The notes: generated by a model not told the origin, from the letters alone. A stretch of DNA of 64,000 nt from Sclerotinia nivalis (GCA_029531795.1 JAPEIS010000001.1:7316001-7380000); one strand, 5' to 3'. Positions 22,491 to 35,231 are shown, counted from the stretch's first letter. Numbers and translations: made by a program.

Positions 22491-24660
22491 CTATTCTCCA
22501 CCACTGATGAGGTTCCTTAGTCGAGAAGCTCGTCTTTGTACATCATCCTCCGCGCCCAAATCACGATCTTCTAAGACTTGTAAACGTTGTCTAATATCCT
22601 CAAGGTCAATGGCCTGCTGGTCAGCCACAGCTTTAGCACCATCCCTACTATTCCTAAGACGTTTGATGCTCGCCTTAAGGCGTGCAATCTCGTTCTCGCG
22701 GTCATCCTGTGAAGTTGACAATGTTTGGTTTGTGGAATTCATAGACTCACGGCTCGATTCTATCAGTTCAAAGTGTCGCTTGTTTTCCTTTACCAAATGC
22801 TCAAGTATTTCCTGCTGAGTCGCGGTAATCTTTCGTTGCTTGTGGAGTTCCCTGGACAGTTTGGCTATGGTTTCTTGTTGGGCATCCCGTTCCGTTTCTA
22901 ATTCCCTGAACTGTGCTTCCGTGGCGTACCTCGCTGTGTCCTTTGTTACTTTTCTCTGGCGTGTAACTGCTGCATCATGATCATCTAGCTGATGATCTTG
23001 CCCGGATCGAGGCTATGGTTCGTTGTCAAGTATTCCTTGGTTCAATTGTACTTCGTCATCCGAAGTATTTTCACGGTGGAATGTCAAGGGCGGATGAAAG
23101 GTGCTGCTTTGAGAATGTGTCTGGAGGAAATTTAATTAGCTCCAGTTCCTAACTCCAACAGCGATGAGATAAGATGGTTGTGATGAACATATACTGACCA
23201 CGCGGGCGCGTTTGCCTCTAGAATCAGAGGATTCGGCTCCCATATACGAACGCTTGCTTGACGCACCTACCATAGGTTGTCTCAATTGAGAACCACTAGA
23301 AGAGTTTATGGAATGGTTAGAAGTCGTCGCAGGCGTCACAATTGGACTTTCCTTAGAAACAACACCTTTCGTAGTCTGGACACGCGCAGTGGATATATTC
23401 CGAGGCACTTGCGCCTGATTTATTTTGAGCCGATAGGTCCATCTAGAACTGTGAGGATCTTTTCCCCTGATAAGATGAAGCCTTTGCTTTCTTTCCTCAA
23501 CATATGTTGTTCCTATGGGCTTTTCGCCGGTTCGCGCCATTCTGCTTTCCACCTTGTCGGCATGAGTGGCGCTTTCAACGTGTTTTTCTATGTTTTGAGT
23601 GCAGTTATGATGCGGTGAAACCTTGTAGAGCCGCTCGGTACAGTCATGGCATTTGAAACGCGGCTCATTGTCTTCGAATACGAGCTCAAGATCATCGTTG
23701 GGGTACTTGGAATTTAATTGCCCAAGTGCTTGGGTAATCTCAGAGATTTTGGGGAAGTGACCTGCTTTGCTTGTTGGAAGGTTTCGTGGATTGTCTGGGA
23801 GGACTGGTAGCTCTGGCCATGTGTTCGGCCTAGAGTCATCCTCAGAGCAGCTTTCAATATCATGAAAAGATTTGCCGGGGGCCACATTTAGAGCAGATCC
23901 AGTGCCCATATTATCTCGTGCTGCTTGGAGTTCTCCAGCGAATTCACGAACTTGATCTTCAAGCACGCCAGCAGCCTGTGTTAGCTATGAGATGTCAGCC
24001 ATCATTCTTATTCATACGATACAACAACAGTACCAATTGATCTGGCATACTATCACGCACTAAGCCGTTAGAATGTGTTATAAAGAAGTAGACCATCTGA
24101 CTCACTAGATAGTCTCAATCGATTAGACTCTGCTACCAATCTAGCAACTGTCGCCATGTCGTCGGCGAAATTTCCGGATCTTTTCGGTCCGCTCTCCCGA
24201 GTCCCAGCATCCCGCTCTCTGTATTCTATTCCTGCAGGTGAATGCGGATCGAGAAGATATTTATATGGATGTTCAGTGCATGCCTCATCCGGTCGATATT
24301 TATCTAGATCACATCGAGGATGGATGATATATATGGGAGACACTTCCAACAAACTTCCATGTTCGTTTTTCCGAGTGAGCCCTGTCTGGCCGTGAGGCTG
24401 GAGCAAACTTCGTTCCTAATATACGTCATCAGTGTGGCTCCAAGAAAACGTGATACAGTGAAATAACCTACCCTGACCATTTGATTCATCACTAATAATA
24501 CATCATGCTCATCAACGCCGTGGTATATTGTGGTGAAATCATTGACAATATCCTGCCGCGTTTGAGGTCCCGCGCTACTCAAAGCTTTAGAACGAACAAT
24601 GTGCGCAATACATTTCATCAAAGACGCGGTTCTATATTCTCTGTAGCTGGCGGTGTCCAT
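22491..24660 (-). CDS. Zinc-finger and coiled-coil protein, copy B
   Basis: Exons on the minus strand are 24472-24660, 24106-24415, 24034-24059 (26 nt), 23199-23984, 23052-23120 and 22491-23012. The introns are 56, 46, 49, 78 and a doubtful 39 nt. The 39-nt gap (23013-23051) starts GTACAA, ends CATAG and contains the only in-frame stop, a TAG at 23013-23015; if it is not spliced, the protein ends there. The fourth exon carries FKCHDC and NIEKHVESATH, a Cx2C-x19-H-x5-H finger that parallels copy A, preceded by YPNDDLELVFED against FPDDLPYIITYE in A. A basic stretch SRGKRARV follows, then about 170 residues of coiled coil ending LRNLISGGE. The N-terminal 170 residues have no counterpart in the exon 1 of copy A. 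The total is about 630 residues. Function is unknown. Confidence 0.6.
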
Positions 24661-27019
24661 TCTGGCTCAAAAATCGGCGGAAATGATACAGTGAACGTGC
24701 AATCTTTTCAGATAGTGCAAGCAAGTATTTGCGTTGTCTTCCCCCTTAATCGAAATCGTGTATGGAAATTTTAGGAATTTACTTGGAAAGGTTTATGAAG
24801 TGTTAATAAGCTTAGCGTGCTACCAGGACAGGGGTGCGTATTGCAAGTGCAAGCCATTTAGACGCGAATTCACGTGACTACATGATTCACCACCTAGCAT
24901 CTTCGTAGCCTGCATTTACATCTTCACAATCACTTTCCCCCGTTGGAAATCATCGGTGATTGAGAAATAAACGCTGCGAGAGCAAAATAGGTTTACCTAA
25001 CTTCTTGTCAATGTGGCCAGGCTGAAAATTGACGAAAAATAGGTCAAATAAACGCAAATTATAGCTATCTTTCTGGAGAAAAGTTCTATTTTATGGTATG
25101 CCTATCCCAATATCCGAGTCTTAGAGCGTATCAATTTGACACTGTCAACTTGCGGTGACGCCGAGTCCAGCCTGAGCCAGGTGTCTCCGATGTCACATGA
25201 CTTTCACGTTATTAGAACCAATCCAACATTTATCTTGTTCTATGGCTGCTATATCCATCAGACCCACGAAAGGACATACCACTTGGCATAGACTATGATA
25301 TGAAACTTCTCACACAGTCTCAATTTTGACATCAAATGGCGCACATCCAGCGCACAGCACCATCGCTTATCAACAATCCTCCCCCAGTCCACCCCACTTT
25401 CGTTCCATCGACACCTCCACCCAGGCGCTTATAAACGCCACAGAAGTTCTCGACTACTTAATGATGTGCAGGATCCTATTTCATATACTTAGATACAATA
25501 TATCTAAATTTAACTTACACAAGCTTCGCATTCGCTTGGAGAATGCAAGGAGAAGTCGGATAATCTTAGCTGATAGGAGAATGAAGGAACGAGGGCAGAC
25601 GTGGTATTTTTAGAGCCCCAAAGTACGATATGCAACAAATGATAGAGCTGGACTTGGCTATGCTTGAGTGTCTTATTCTGGGAAGATTGGTGGGTTAGGG
25701 AAGATATTCGCAGGGTTGGCGTGAGGAGGACGTGTTGAAGAGAGATGGGTAATTTGACCTCATCGTCCAAAGTCATGATGAGTGAGGCGACTTCCTCAAA
25801 CAACACCCTAAGGCGCATCAACGAGTTTCATAACCAAATAATATATCATGTCATTGAGCTTTCAGTGTTGGACAACAAGCTCAAATGCCATCCATCCACT
25901 ACACACGCCCGCACATATACAGACCAAACATCACCGCCACTCTCAAATACGATATTAATAGAACCTCAAATTCAGACGTGCAACAAAGTTTAGCAAAATG
26001 AACTATCAGGCTGTGTAAACTTTCATTGCCGACCAGCACAGAGTATCAGACTGATCGCACACACAGACAGCAAAAGTCCAGTCGCGGAAGCGCTTAATAA
26101 ATTTGTGTTACCTGTTGATCATGATTTAGGATTGACGCAGCTGTCCGGGCCACTACCGACGGATTACAAGGCTGTCATATTGATGATAACCCTGTCGTCA
26201 AAATAAAATGCTAACATTCCTTCCAAGAGCAGGCTGATTGTCTTAATAAAACCCGACCGCTGGAATATATTCCTACGAACTTCATTAGTCTTCTCAACCG
26301 CGCGGCAAACTCCACTTCTCCATCTTCATTCAGCATCCGCGGCCTAGTCTGAAGCTCCATAAAGATTTTACACGATAAATATATTTATAGAGACAATTGA
26401 GATGTGCAACAGAGGTGAAAAAAGGGGCTTTGGTGGTGACTGTGGAGTCTAGAACTTATCTTGTCTTGATGCCTGTTATTATTGGCCTCTGAATGGACAT
26501 CTTAGGCATCTACTGAATCATGAATGAGTGTCTTCCTGGATGGAGAGAAGCGCTTTTCTCTATCCATTCCCTTTTTTCTTCTGTACCGACCAGCCAAGAT
26601 GGCCAACCTCCTGACACATAATCTCTACCGTCATTCCGTCTTCTGCCCAACAACAAAAGCAATCAGATACGCAATCCCTCACTCACCTTTTCCTCCACAC
26701 CACTCAACAATTCCTCCATATCTCCTCAGAGTATGACAGCAAGCGCTTAAGCCTTAGTGTGCATAATTAGATGACTTGTAATGATCGCAAACAGCTTGTC
26801 AACCATGTCGGCCTGATAACTCTGCCGCAGAATGGTATTTCAACCATACCCGGTGTGAAAAAAGTAAAGTAGTACTGTGGCGTGAATCGTCTAAATAGAA
26901 ATATCAAAGGATAACATAAGGTAACGGAAGTAGATATCATTTCATGGTCTTCATTTATACCATGGAAAATCACTGGTTCTAACATACAGGTAGTCGTACA
27001 GCGTAATATGGGGACCGTT
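24661..27019. other. Gene-poor stretch between copy B and the Zn2Cys6 factor
   Basis: About 2.4 kb. A possible small gene starts at 25326 (MTSNGAHPAHSTIAYQQ) and a Ser/Thr-rich ORF lies at 25745-25993, but neither could be extended into a convincing spliced protein. The right edge holds the 3' UTR of the transcription factor. Confidence 0.4.
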
Positions 27020-29628
27020 TTAAACCCATAGATAACTATCTTCCCATCCAGAGAAAACCCAATCACCTGGAAGATCGAACTCCACACCTGGATCTTGCAT
27101 CTAAAAAGTATTAGTTCATCAAGTCAACATTCAATACAAGAAAAATACTTACTACCGCATCCCAATTGACGCCATCAAGACCGGTATTCATGGAAAGATT
27201 ACGACTTGCTTCGGCATTCATCTGTGCTTCCTGATCTCTGAGCTTATCCTTCATTAACTGTAGGCAATATTCCACACTTTTCCGTGCATCAGTTATGATT
27301 CCCTCTTCAGTAGAAGTATTTTTCTGCAGAGCTTCAATTTGACCACAAAGACATGATATGAAAACATGACCTTTGATATTGGTATCGCCTCTCGATATTC
27401 GATTAGCAGCCCAATCACGTCCACTGCGAAGTATCCGTAGAATTTCTACCTGCTGAGTCGGTGGCGCACTGATCGATAGTGGCAGTGGAGGATCCTCTTC
27501 AAGTTGTTGGTTCAGCTCTAGTCCAAGACCTATGTATGCATGTATATAGATCCCTCTGGTGATGCCCGATGAGGTCCAGGTAAGCAGGGCCCAATCATCA
27601 GGTTGAGATAAATTGAATCGTTCTGGGAGTGATATAGCTGGTGCAAGGAGAGATAAAGAGGTCTCTAGGCAAACCTTCCGGGAATAGTAATAGGTTGGAT
27701 TGACTTTTGCTTTAACCGCGTAAGGCCTATGTAAAGCTAACAGGAAATGAATGGTGAAAAAATCATGAATCTTAATTTGAAATGGGTTCGGTTTTTGCTC
27801 AGAATTGGATGTGAAAAAAGACTGTAGTAATGCCGAGCCAGAACGACTAAGTGAAGAGAGCCTGCGAGTTCAATCAGTAGGAACACACTTGGAGCTATTG
27901 CTTGTGTAGCCTATGTTAAGAGGGACACTTACGTAGATCCTAGGCGTAGCGTTTCTTCGTATGAGGTCTCGCTTCTAAAACTGTTGACTGCCTTTGCTAT
28001 CTCGAGCCTTGTGCAGAAAGACCGCATGAGCGATAATTGAATTGAAGTCTGAGTAAATGTTGTTACTGGCTTTGACGCTGGTGCTTCTGTAGTGGTTTCA
28101 CTGATCTCTGAATCGTCAATGTTTGCTGGTAGCTCGGTGTCATAATCTTGTGTGTTGATCAAAGGTGACATTCCGAGGTCTTGACTTGACTGTAGGGAAA
28201 GTTCCAAAACGGTTGCCCAAAGTCGCCGTCGCATCTCCGCATGGAATGGTCCCATTTTGGGGAAGTGTGCCGGATCACGATGAAGACCTAAGCACATGGC
28301 TAGATGATAGATGGATCCAGCAGAAATCCAAGTGAGATCGCCGCCAACCGAGTTCACTTGACGAGCTATGATAAGTAGGCAATGATTTTGTAGACCAACA
28401 ATATTAAGACGGCCCTTTTCGGATGGTGCGGACACCCAAGCTTGAGCCGCGGCAATCCAATGTTTAGCTTTGGAATGTAAAGAACTGGAAAGTATAGGAT
28501 CTTCGTAAAAGCATGTACCAATGGCCATAACGAGGAGTAATTTCATGACAAAAGCCATACTTGCTGCCGCAGGATCCTTCCAGTATAATGCATATTCCTC
28601 TTTAAATGTTGGTATATGCAATATACGATAGACGGATTCAAAGGTTCGAAAGTATGCATTGACAAGACGGTCGGATATCTCTTTCTCCGGAACAAAATCG
28701 CGATATCCACTAGGTATTGGCGATTCAACACTTTGATATTCTTTTGCCTTTCTACCCAAAGCCTTGCATTTGTTCAAGAGATCGAAAATTTCCCCGCCTT
28801 TACCTAATGGCCCAAGCTCTTTGAAATTGGACATATGTTTGAACTTGAAACACATTAGCAGTTATTAGGATAATTAGCGGTAGTTGATGTAAGTAGTATT
28901 CTTAAGCGAGAGTATATACTTCAACTGAAAGCAAATTGAATAAGGAAAGATGATAGGAGGAAAGCTAGGGCAACAAAATGATACGGTTTGGTAAAAGATA
29001 TTATATGTTAACATACTTGCTCAAATGAGTTCATCCAATGACTCCGCCCAAAGAATCTTGTCTTGGAAAGACTACCCCTTAAGCTAGGCCCTTTAACGCA
29101 TGAAGAAATGGTGATATTTGGACCACCATTCATAGCTTCGGTTTCAGATATAACCTGTTCTAATTTATGTACTCTGTCCAGAAGAGCTTGTACAGAGGGG
29201 TCCGAAGGATTTTGAGGTGGTACAACGACTTGTCCACGAACTGGTAGTGGGCCCTCAACAAGAGGTGTCCTCTCATTCCAGAAGTCTGTAGAAACTAATG
29301 GCGTTCCATTAGTTACATTATCCGTAACGCCATTAAAGTTGGATGATGCGTTGGTAGTACTTCCAGGACTAGGTGTAACATGGTATTGACCATTTCCATT
29401 AGCACGGGGCCTTTTAGACTCTGGGCCCGGATCCGAACTATATTGACATGCTGGTGTCTTAGATGAGACACATTGACCACATGGCATGTTTCGATCGCAT
29501 TTTATCTTCCGACGTCGACATTGTATACAAGATAGGGCTGGCCTCCGACGTTTCCGAGGTTGAGCAGGGGGTGGAGGAGGATCTCCTTCATTTTTTGCCT
29601 TTTGTAAGACGATAGAATTGATATCCAT
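27020..29628 (-). CDS. Zn2Cys6 transcription factor with fungal_trans middle domain
   Basis: Four exons: 29017-29628, 27933-28843, 27153-27861 and 27020-27100, with introns of 173, 71 and 52 nt, giving 770 residues. The binuclear cluster uses Cys34, 37, 44, 50, 53 and 61 (CIQCRRRKIKC, then CGQC), with basic residues just before it. A linker with a short coiled coil (VQALLDRVHKLEQVI) follows. The middle homology region starts around YRILHIPTFKEEYALYW and includes GSIYHLAMCLGLHRDP and RRRLWATVLELSLQSSQDLG, the fungal_trans hallmark. It ends MQDPGVEFDLPGDW plus an acidic aromatic tail that may be an activation segment (inference). It is divergently paired with the MFS porter gene across 785 nt, so the porter is a plausible target. 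Confidence 0.9.
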
Positions 29629-30413
29629 GACAAGGAACCGTTAAAAATCGAACTGCTTGCGGTAGACTTAACCCCGTGGTGTATTGAGCGGCTTTTTTGG
29701 AAGATTAACCGCTGAATTAGGTCAAAGAATTGTCGCGTCAACACATGAGTACTGAAACCGTCCCAATGTAGATCCAGCCTAAAAATATTGTAGGTAGTAT
29801 TGAAGTTGTCCGGATTTATGACGGGATTTCAAATATTTTGAAGATGAAGAGATAGAAAAGACCGAGATCAGAATATTTTGAAGATGAAGAGATAGAAAAG
29901 ACCGAGATCAGAATATATAAACGAATGAAAGTGCTGCTGATACAACGGACGGAGATAAGCAGATAAGCAGATTATAAATAATTTTCGGAGATGATCCATT
30001 CACCCGAAAAAGCCGGATGGAATGGAGTGAGATTGGGGTAAGGGGGCTTCAACCAATCAAATTAATGTAGATGAATGTCCGAAACTCACTGTCTGGACTT
30101 GACAATTTGCCGTGAGAATCTTCAATTTCCCTTCCCAAGATGTTGTCCGATTTGACAAAATGGAAAACGGCGGGTCGACGTTGACGATATTCTCGCCCTT
30201 TCGCCGCCATATTACATACACTCTTTAAATATAAAGGATAAAAGATAAATGTTCGAAACGTAAAAACCAGTTCCCCGTCAACATCAACAACTTACTATAA
30301 ACTCATATCAAATTTGATGCAATCCCAAAATACCCTTGTTCTCCATTAGGGTCCAATAGCAACGCAACTTCACAAACTCACTACGTACCCTTCCTCCCGT
30401 CTTTTTATCCACT
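29629..30413. promoter_or_regulatory. Shared divergent promoter, Zn2Cys6 factor / MFS porter
   Basis: 785 nt between start codons. It contains an exact 40-nt tandem duplication (29832-29911) and a CGGCGGG patch near 30170, which could suit a Zn2Cys6 protein, although no spaced CGG pair was confirmed. Confidence 0.5.
29832..29911. repeat. Perfect 2 x 40-nt tandem duplication
   Basis: The unit begins AATATTTTGAAGATGAAG and is repeated without a mismatch at 29832-29871 and 29872-29911; a third start (AATAT) follows. The perfect identity implies a recent event. Confidence 0.95.
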
Positions 30414-31869
30414 ATGGAATCCACCAAGGCCCACAGAGATGACCCCACAAACAATGGCGCACCGGTATCAGTAAATTCCGATGTCGATATCGAGAGATCA
30501 GTGGAGACAGGAGAAACCGAGAACGAAATATTGGCAGCAGTTCAGAGCGAAAATGAAAAGCAAAATGCATTTGTTATGGATTTTCCTGACGGTGGAGCAA
30601 GAGCTTGGTCTGTAGCAGCTGGTGCTGCCGGTGTTCTGTTTTGTACATTTGGATATATAAATGCTTTTGGTAGGTGCCGGATCCCCCCTCAATGTCTTAA
30701 CTTAAATTTGTATAACAGTTGTCTCTCACCTAAAATAACTTTATTTTACGATAACTAACCGTTACTTAGGTGTATACCAAGAATACTACCAAACCCATCA
30801 ACTCTCACATCGAACCCCTTCAGATATAAGCTGGATTGGATCTCTTCAGGTGTTCTTTCTCTTTAGTGGAAGTGCCGTTGGTGGCCCACTCTTCGATCGT
30901 TATGGAGGGAAAACAATATGGCCTGCCGCACTTCTATACGTCTTTAGCGTCATGATGACTAGTCTCTGCAAAGAATACTATCAATTCATGCTTGCACAAG
31001 GAGTTCTCGGTGGAATAGCTACTGGTATGACAATGTCGCCTGGAATGACAGCTGTTGGTCAATACTTCAATAAAAAAAGAGGGGCAGCAATGGGTATCAC
31101 GGTCGCTGGATCATCAATCGGAGGCGTGGTATTCCCAATCGCCCTCGCAAAAATGTTTGCCAATCCAAAATTGGGATTTGGATGGACTGTTCGGATCATC
31201 GGTTTTATTATGCTTGCTGTTCTTGGAATCTCTTGTACGGCCATCCGAGCACGTCTACCCCCCCGAAAGAAGTCATTCTTCCTTCCTTCAGCATTCAAAG
31301 AACTTCCTTATGTCACTTTACTCATTTCGGCTTTCCTGATGATTCTTGGCGTATTCATTCCTATATTTTACCTCCCAACCTATGCGGTTGAGTATGGAAT
31401 GAGCACGGAATTGGCTTCATACCTTGTCGCGATCTTGAACGGTGCTTCATTCTTTGGCCGGGTTATTCCTGGGGTTTTGGCAGATAAAGTTGGTCGACTC
31501 AATATGTTCTTTGCTGTCGGCATTTCCACTGGAATACTGGTATTCTGTTGGCAAAGTATCACATCAAACGCTGGTATCATCGTCTTTGCGGCTATCTATG
31601 GATTTTGTTCGGGCGCAATTGTGTCACTCGTAACTGTGTGCTTCACAACTATTCCTAAGAACCCACAAAACATAGGAACCTACATGGGGATGGGTATGGC
31701 TGTCACAGGATTTGCAGCATTGATTGGTCCACCTATCAATGGTGCACTTGTCGAGCATTATCACTCTTTTAATCAGGTTGCCGACTTTAGTGGTGTTATG
31801 GTCTTGGTTGGTGGCATTTTCGTTCTCGTGATCAAATATGTGGAAGGTGGTTTATTCAAGAAGATCTAA
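30414..31869 (+). CDS. MFS transporter, monocarboxylate porter type
   Basis: Two exons, 30414-30669 and 30770-31869, joined across a 100-nt intron (phase 1, Gly split, branch ACTAAC), encode 451 residues. A hydrophilic N terminus of about 60 residues precedes DGGARAWSVAAGAAGVLFCT, the usual start of the first membrane helix in fungal monocarboxylate (MCT, SLC16-like) porters. SDISWIGSLQVFFLF and a GGPLFDRYGG loop follow, then ATGMTMSPGMTAVGQYFNKK, which corresponds to the conserved loop before helix 5. Twelve helices are expected in the plasma membrane. The substrate is not deducible; fungal members often move monocarboxylates or related organic acids. It may be controlled by the divergent Zn2Cys6 factor. 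Confidence 0.9.
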
Positions 31870-32981
31870 TGTATGAATTCATGGATAAGAAATGGAATTT
31901 GTTATGGACTTGGCGGGACAGGAACAGACACGAGGGCGCGAATGGTATACTATTAAGCCACTCTCCTCTTTACATATGTCTTATTTGATTTGTTTACATG
32001 TCCTAGTGGCATTTACGGCGCGGCAGATACCCAAGGAGGATTACTATTATGGCTACGCGGGCAGACTAATGTTTTTCGGAATTCAATTTTCATTTTCCCT
32101 CGCTTGTATTCTTAGAAAGCTGCTAGATTAGAAAGAATTTTAATCATTCCATAGCTTGGTCTATTTCCCCAGAGGAAAATTAATATCCCAAGTGGGGATA
32201 CATTGGGAAAATCATCAAACTCGGCATGGTGAAGGGGCACTACCCAACAGCCAGAAATGGAGAACAAAAATCGGACATTGACCTTATTAAACATATTCCA
32301 TTATGCTTAATCTACAACTTTTATTCCCATCTGTGCCACAATGCAGTACATCCAAAGCCACGAGTCACATACCCCAGATTTCACAACATGGACAGTTCCA
32401 CCTCCTCTAGGAAACTTTAAAGACTAAAAACATCTTTCGTCACACGCGTACTCTAATCTCCAAACCAAGACCTAAATATACTTTGGAGTCTTTAGCCTAT
32501 CGCCATAATAGCCACACAATATTCTAGGCGAAATACGCCAAGCCCGCTGCTCGTCGCCATGTGACCCGTGGTGATGTACACCAACATATAACCGGAAGAA
32601 TATCCCTTAGTGCAGAGACAACCTTCCCCACATTTTCGCTTATGTTGTTCAACACTGAATGCTTGTTTGTGGAAAGATTGGTGAGCGACGGGTAGGCTGG
32701 CCGACGGTGTATCTTTTTGAAAATGGGCTGCGCGTTTGAAGGTGTGGGATGGAAAGGTGTGAGGAGCGAAATTTCGGGTTTGATGTTTAGTGGGAGGAAG
32801 ACTGATGATGTGACTGGGGAGGGATATTGGAGTGCCGGGCCGTGAGACGGGCAAAATGTATCATGGGTGAATTTTTCAGGTCCAGCTCTTGTATATATGT
32901 GTTGCTAATATATTAATCGACTTTGTAAATCTGGATTTTGAAGACTCAATTATTACTTTGCACTTGCTTCAAGAAGGTACA
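31870..32981. other. Intergenic region upstream of the LPMO gene
   Basis: Contains the 3' UTR of the porter and the LPMO promoter. A 120-codon minus ORF at 32492-32854 has no recognised features and was not accepted. Confidence 0.5.
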
Positions 32982-33991
32982 ATGCAGTTGAAAACTTTCT
33001 CAAATCTTCTCGCGTTTGCGGCTACGGTTGCAGCTCATGGATATGTTGACAATGTGACGATCAATGGAATTCTCTATACTGTAAGTCCTCTCCATTCGAT
33101 AAAACCAGCGGGACAGTAACTAACACACTTTTCACCCAGGGATATCAAGTAATTCCCCCTCCAAACCATGCCCATTACATCCCACTAACTCGCAATCAAA
33201 GCCGTACTCAGATCCATACTACGCCACACCTCCCCCGCGTATCATCCGTCCCGTCCAAGGCAATGGTCCCATAACGGATCTGACTCTCATCGATCTCCAA
33301 TGTGGTGGTTATTCTGAAGGAGGGATCGTAGGTTCTAAACCTGCTAATCTAACCGGGGGTCCTGTTGCGGCTGGAAGCACGGTTAGTTTGAGATGGACGC
33401 TTTGGCCAGAGAGTCATTGTGAGTTTTTGGTTTTCCTGGTGATGATGATTGTTGGTGAGATGGTAGAATAGTGCTAACTTATACATGTGAAGCGGGACCG
33501 GTAATTACGTATATGGCGAAATGTCCGGCTGCGGGATGTAGTACTTATTTACCAGGCACTGAGTAAGTCTTACTCATATCCCATTCCCCAGCTATCCACC
33601 GTAATAACCCCACACTGACCGCCTCTCAAACAGCGCCGTCTGGTTCAAAGTCCAAGCCACGGGGCGCATCGGCAACTCCTCCGTCTGGGGCGACACACCC
33701 CTCATGACAGCCGGAAACTCCTATTCGTATACGATTCCCTCCTGTTTGGCCGCTGGTTCCTACATCGTACGCCATGAAATTATCGCTCTGCATGCCGCAT
33801 GGACATACCCTGGTGCTCAATTCTATCCGTCTTGTCACCAAATACAAGTTACGGGAAGTGGCACTAGTACGGGTCCGAGCAGTAAGGTGGCTATTCCCGG
33901 GGTTTATAAAGCGACTGATCCTGGGATTACGTATGATATGTATGCGTCGCAGCCATATACTATACCGGGGCCGGCGGTTTTTACTTGTTAA
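32982..33991 (+). CDS. Secreted AA9 lytic polysaccharide monooxygenase
   Basis: Five exons: 32982-33080, 33140-33148 (only 9 nt, Gly-Tyr-Gln), 33202-33418, 33493-33562 and 33634-33991, all in phase, giving 250 residues. An 18-residue signal peptide is followed by His19 (HGYVDNVTING), which becomes the N-terminal copper ligand after cleavage. The second brace histidine lies in RHEIIALHAAW and the axial tyrosine in GAQFYPSCHQIQV, both diagnostic of AA9 (formerly GH61). LIDLQCGGYS and GPVITYMAKC also fit. No cellulose-binding module or long linker follows; the protein ends TIPGPAVFTC. The enzyme oxidatively cleaves cellulose or related glucans outside the cell using copper and an electron donor. 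The gene has no cellulase neighbours here. Confidence 0.93.
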
Positions 33992-35231
33992 CTGGGGAGG
34001 AGGATGGATGGGATGAGTGATTGGGGGAAGGGAGAAAGATTAAGATGAAGGAGTATGTGATGGTGCGCGGTGAAAGAGGTTGTACATATGTTGATCTTCG
34101 CCGTCAAGTTGAGAGAACTAGACTGATGTAAAGATGTGCAATTTGACATTGGCTTTCCTTGAAATTATTGGCATGATAAAATGATGATGTTGTAAGTGCA
34201 GGCAGTTAACCATAGTTCGTATCCATAGACTCCATGGCAACTGGGCTTTGAATGATTGAAATACATCCAACATAGCATTGAAAATTCAGTATTTCAAGTC
34301 AAGTGGATATTTTCATAGAAATCAAGATTATCCCTTGCTCTTTTGCATAACTTGGGGTTTTGACCTACCGCAGCAATTGCAAGAGATTACACGATATCCT
34401 GTACGCAAGACTAAGGACAGAATCGTAGATTTGATGATGAACACGGTTTGAATCTTCCTATCCCGGTGGGTGCCATTGCATATCTTATTTCCTCAACCTT
34501 CAACTAACAAAGTCTTTCAAAAAACCTGGAGACATCAAGGATGATTAGCCTTGAAGGTATGCTTTGAGTACTTGACAACTTCATTACCAAATACCAAGAC
34601 ATCCCTAAGAAACTTTCCTGCCTGTATATCATAAGCAAAATCAAATCATAATACGGATTTTGCCCATTTGCAATTACAATTAGATTCACTATAGAAAAAC
34701 CTGAAATTGTTATAAGAAATATTCTCAAAATCGTACAGAAACATATAAAATATAGAGAGAGAAAAAGAACTAATCGGGAACAGCTTAGAGGCAAATAAAA
34801 GGACTGTATATAGCACTGGAAAGCCTTCGCTGGGCGAGACAGATCAAACCCTTTCTATAAACAGTGAACTATATACCGCAGAAGTGCGAAGAGAAGGAAA
34901 CGCCCGAGCGGGAAAGAAGCGTCTTGAACAGGAGAGATTTGAGGAGGAGCATGAGTAGTCTCTAGTACAGGTAGCCAAGGAGCCCCCACTATCTGCGGTG
35001 AGCCCGGGCCTGAAGTCGTCGATTTATAGTGCCATCACTAGAGCCTGATGTTGAGCAAAGCAGCGTATGTCTCTTCTGAAATCATCATCTACTCAATAAG
35101 GACAGTTAGAAGAGTTGCAGAAAGTATTAATTAAACAGAGAGTACATGAGCTAGCAAAAACGTATCTAGGGAACGCTTTCATTTGTGACGCCAAAAGAGA
35201 AAGTTGGTCGGGTTGAAATTCCTAAATTGAA
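33992..35231. other. Intergenic region between convergent LPMO and kinase genes
   Basis: 1.2 kb holding both 3' ends. No gene seen; the minus ORF at 34504-34794 looks random. Confidence 0.5.

Noticed and set aside
17090..24660. Secondary-metabolite or defence gene cluster
   Set aside because: No synthase, NLR, nuclease or transporter genes lie in the block; only duplicated zinc-finger/coiled-coil genes do.
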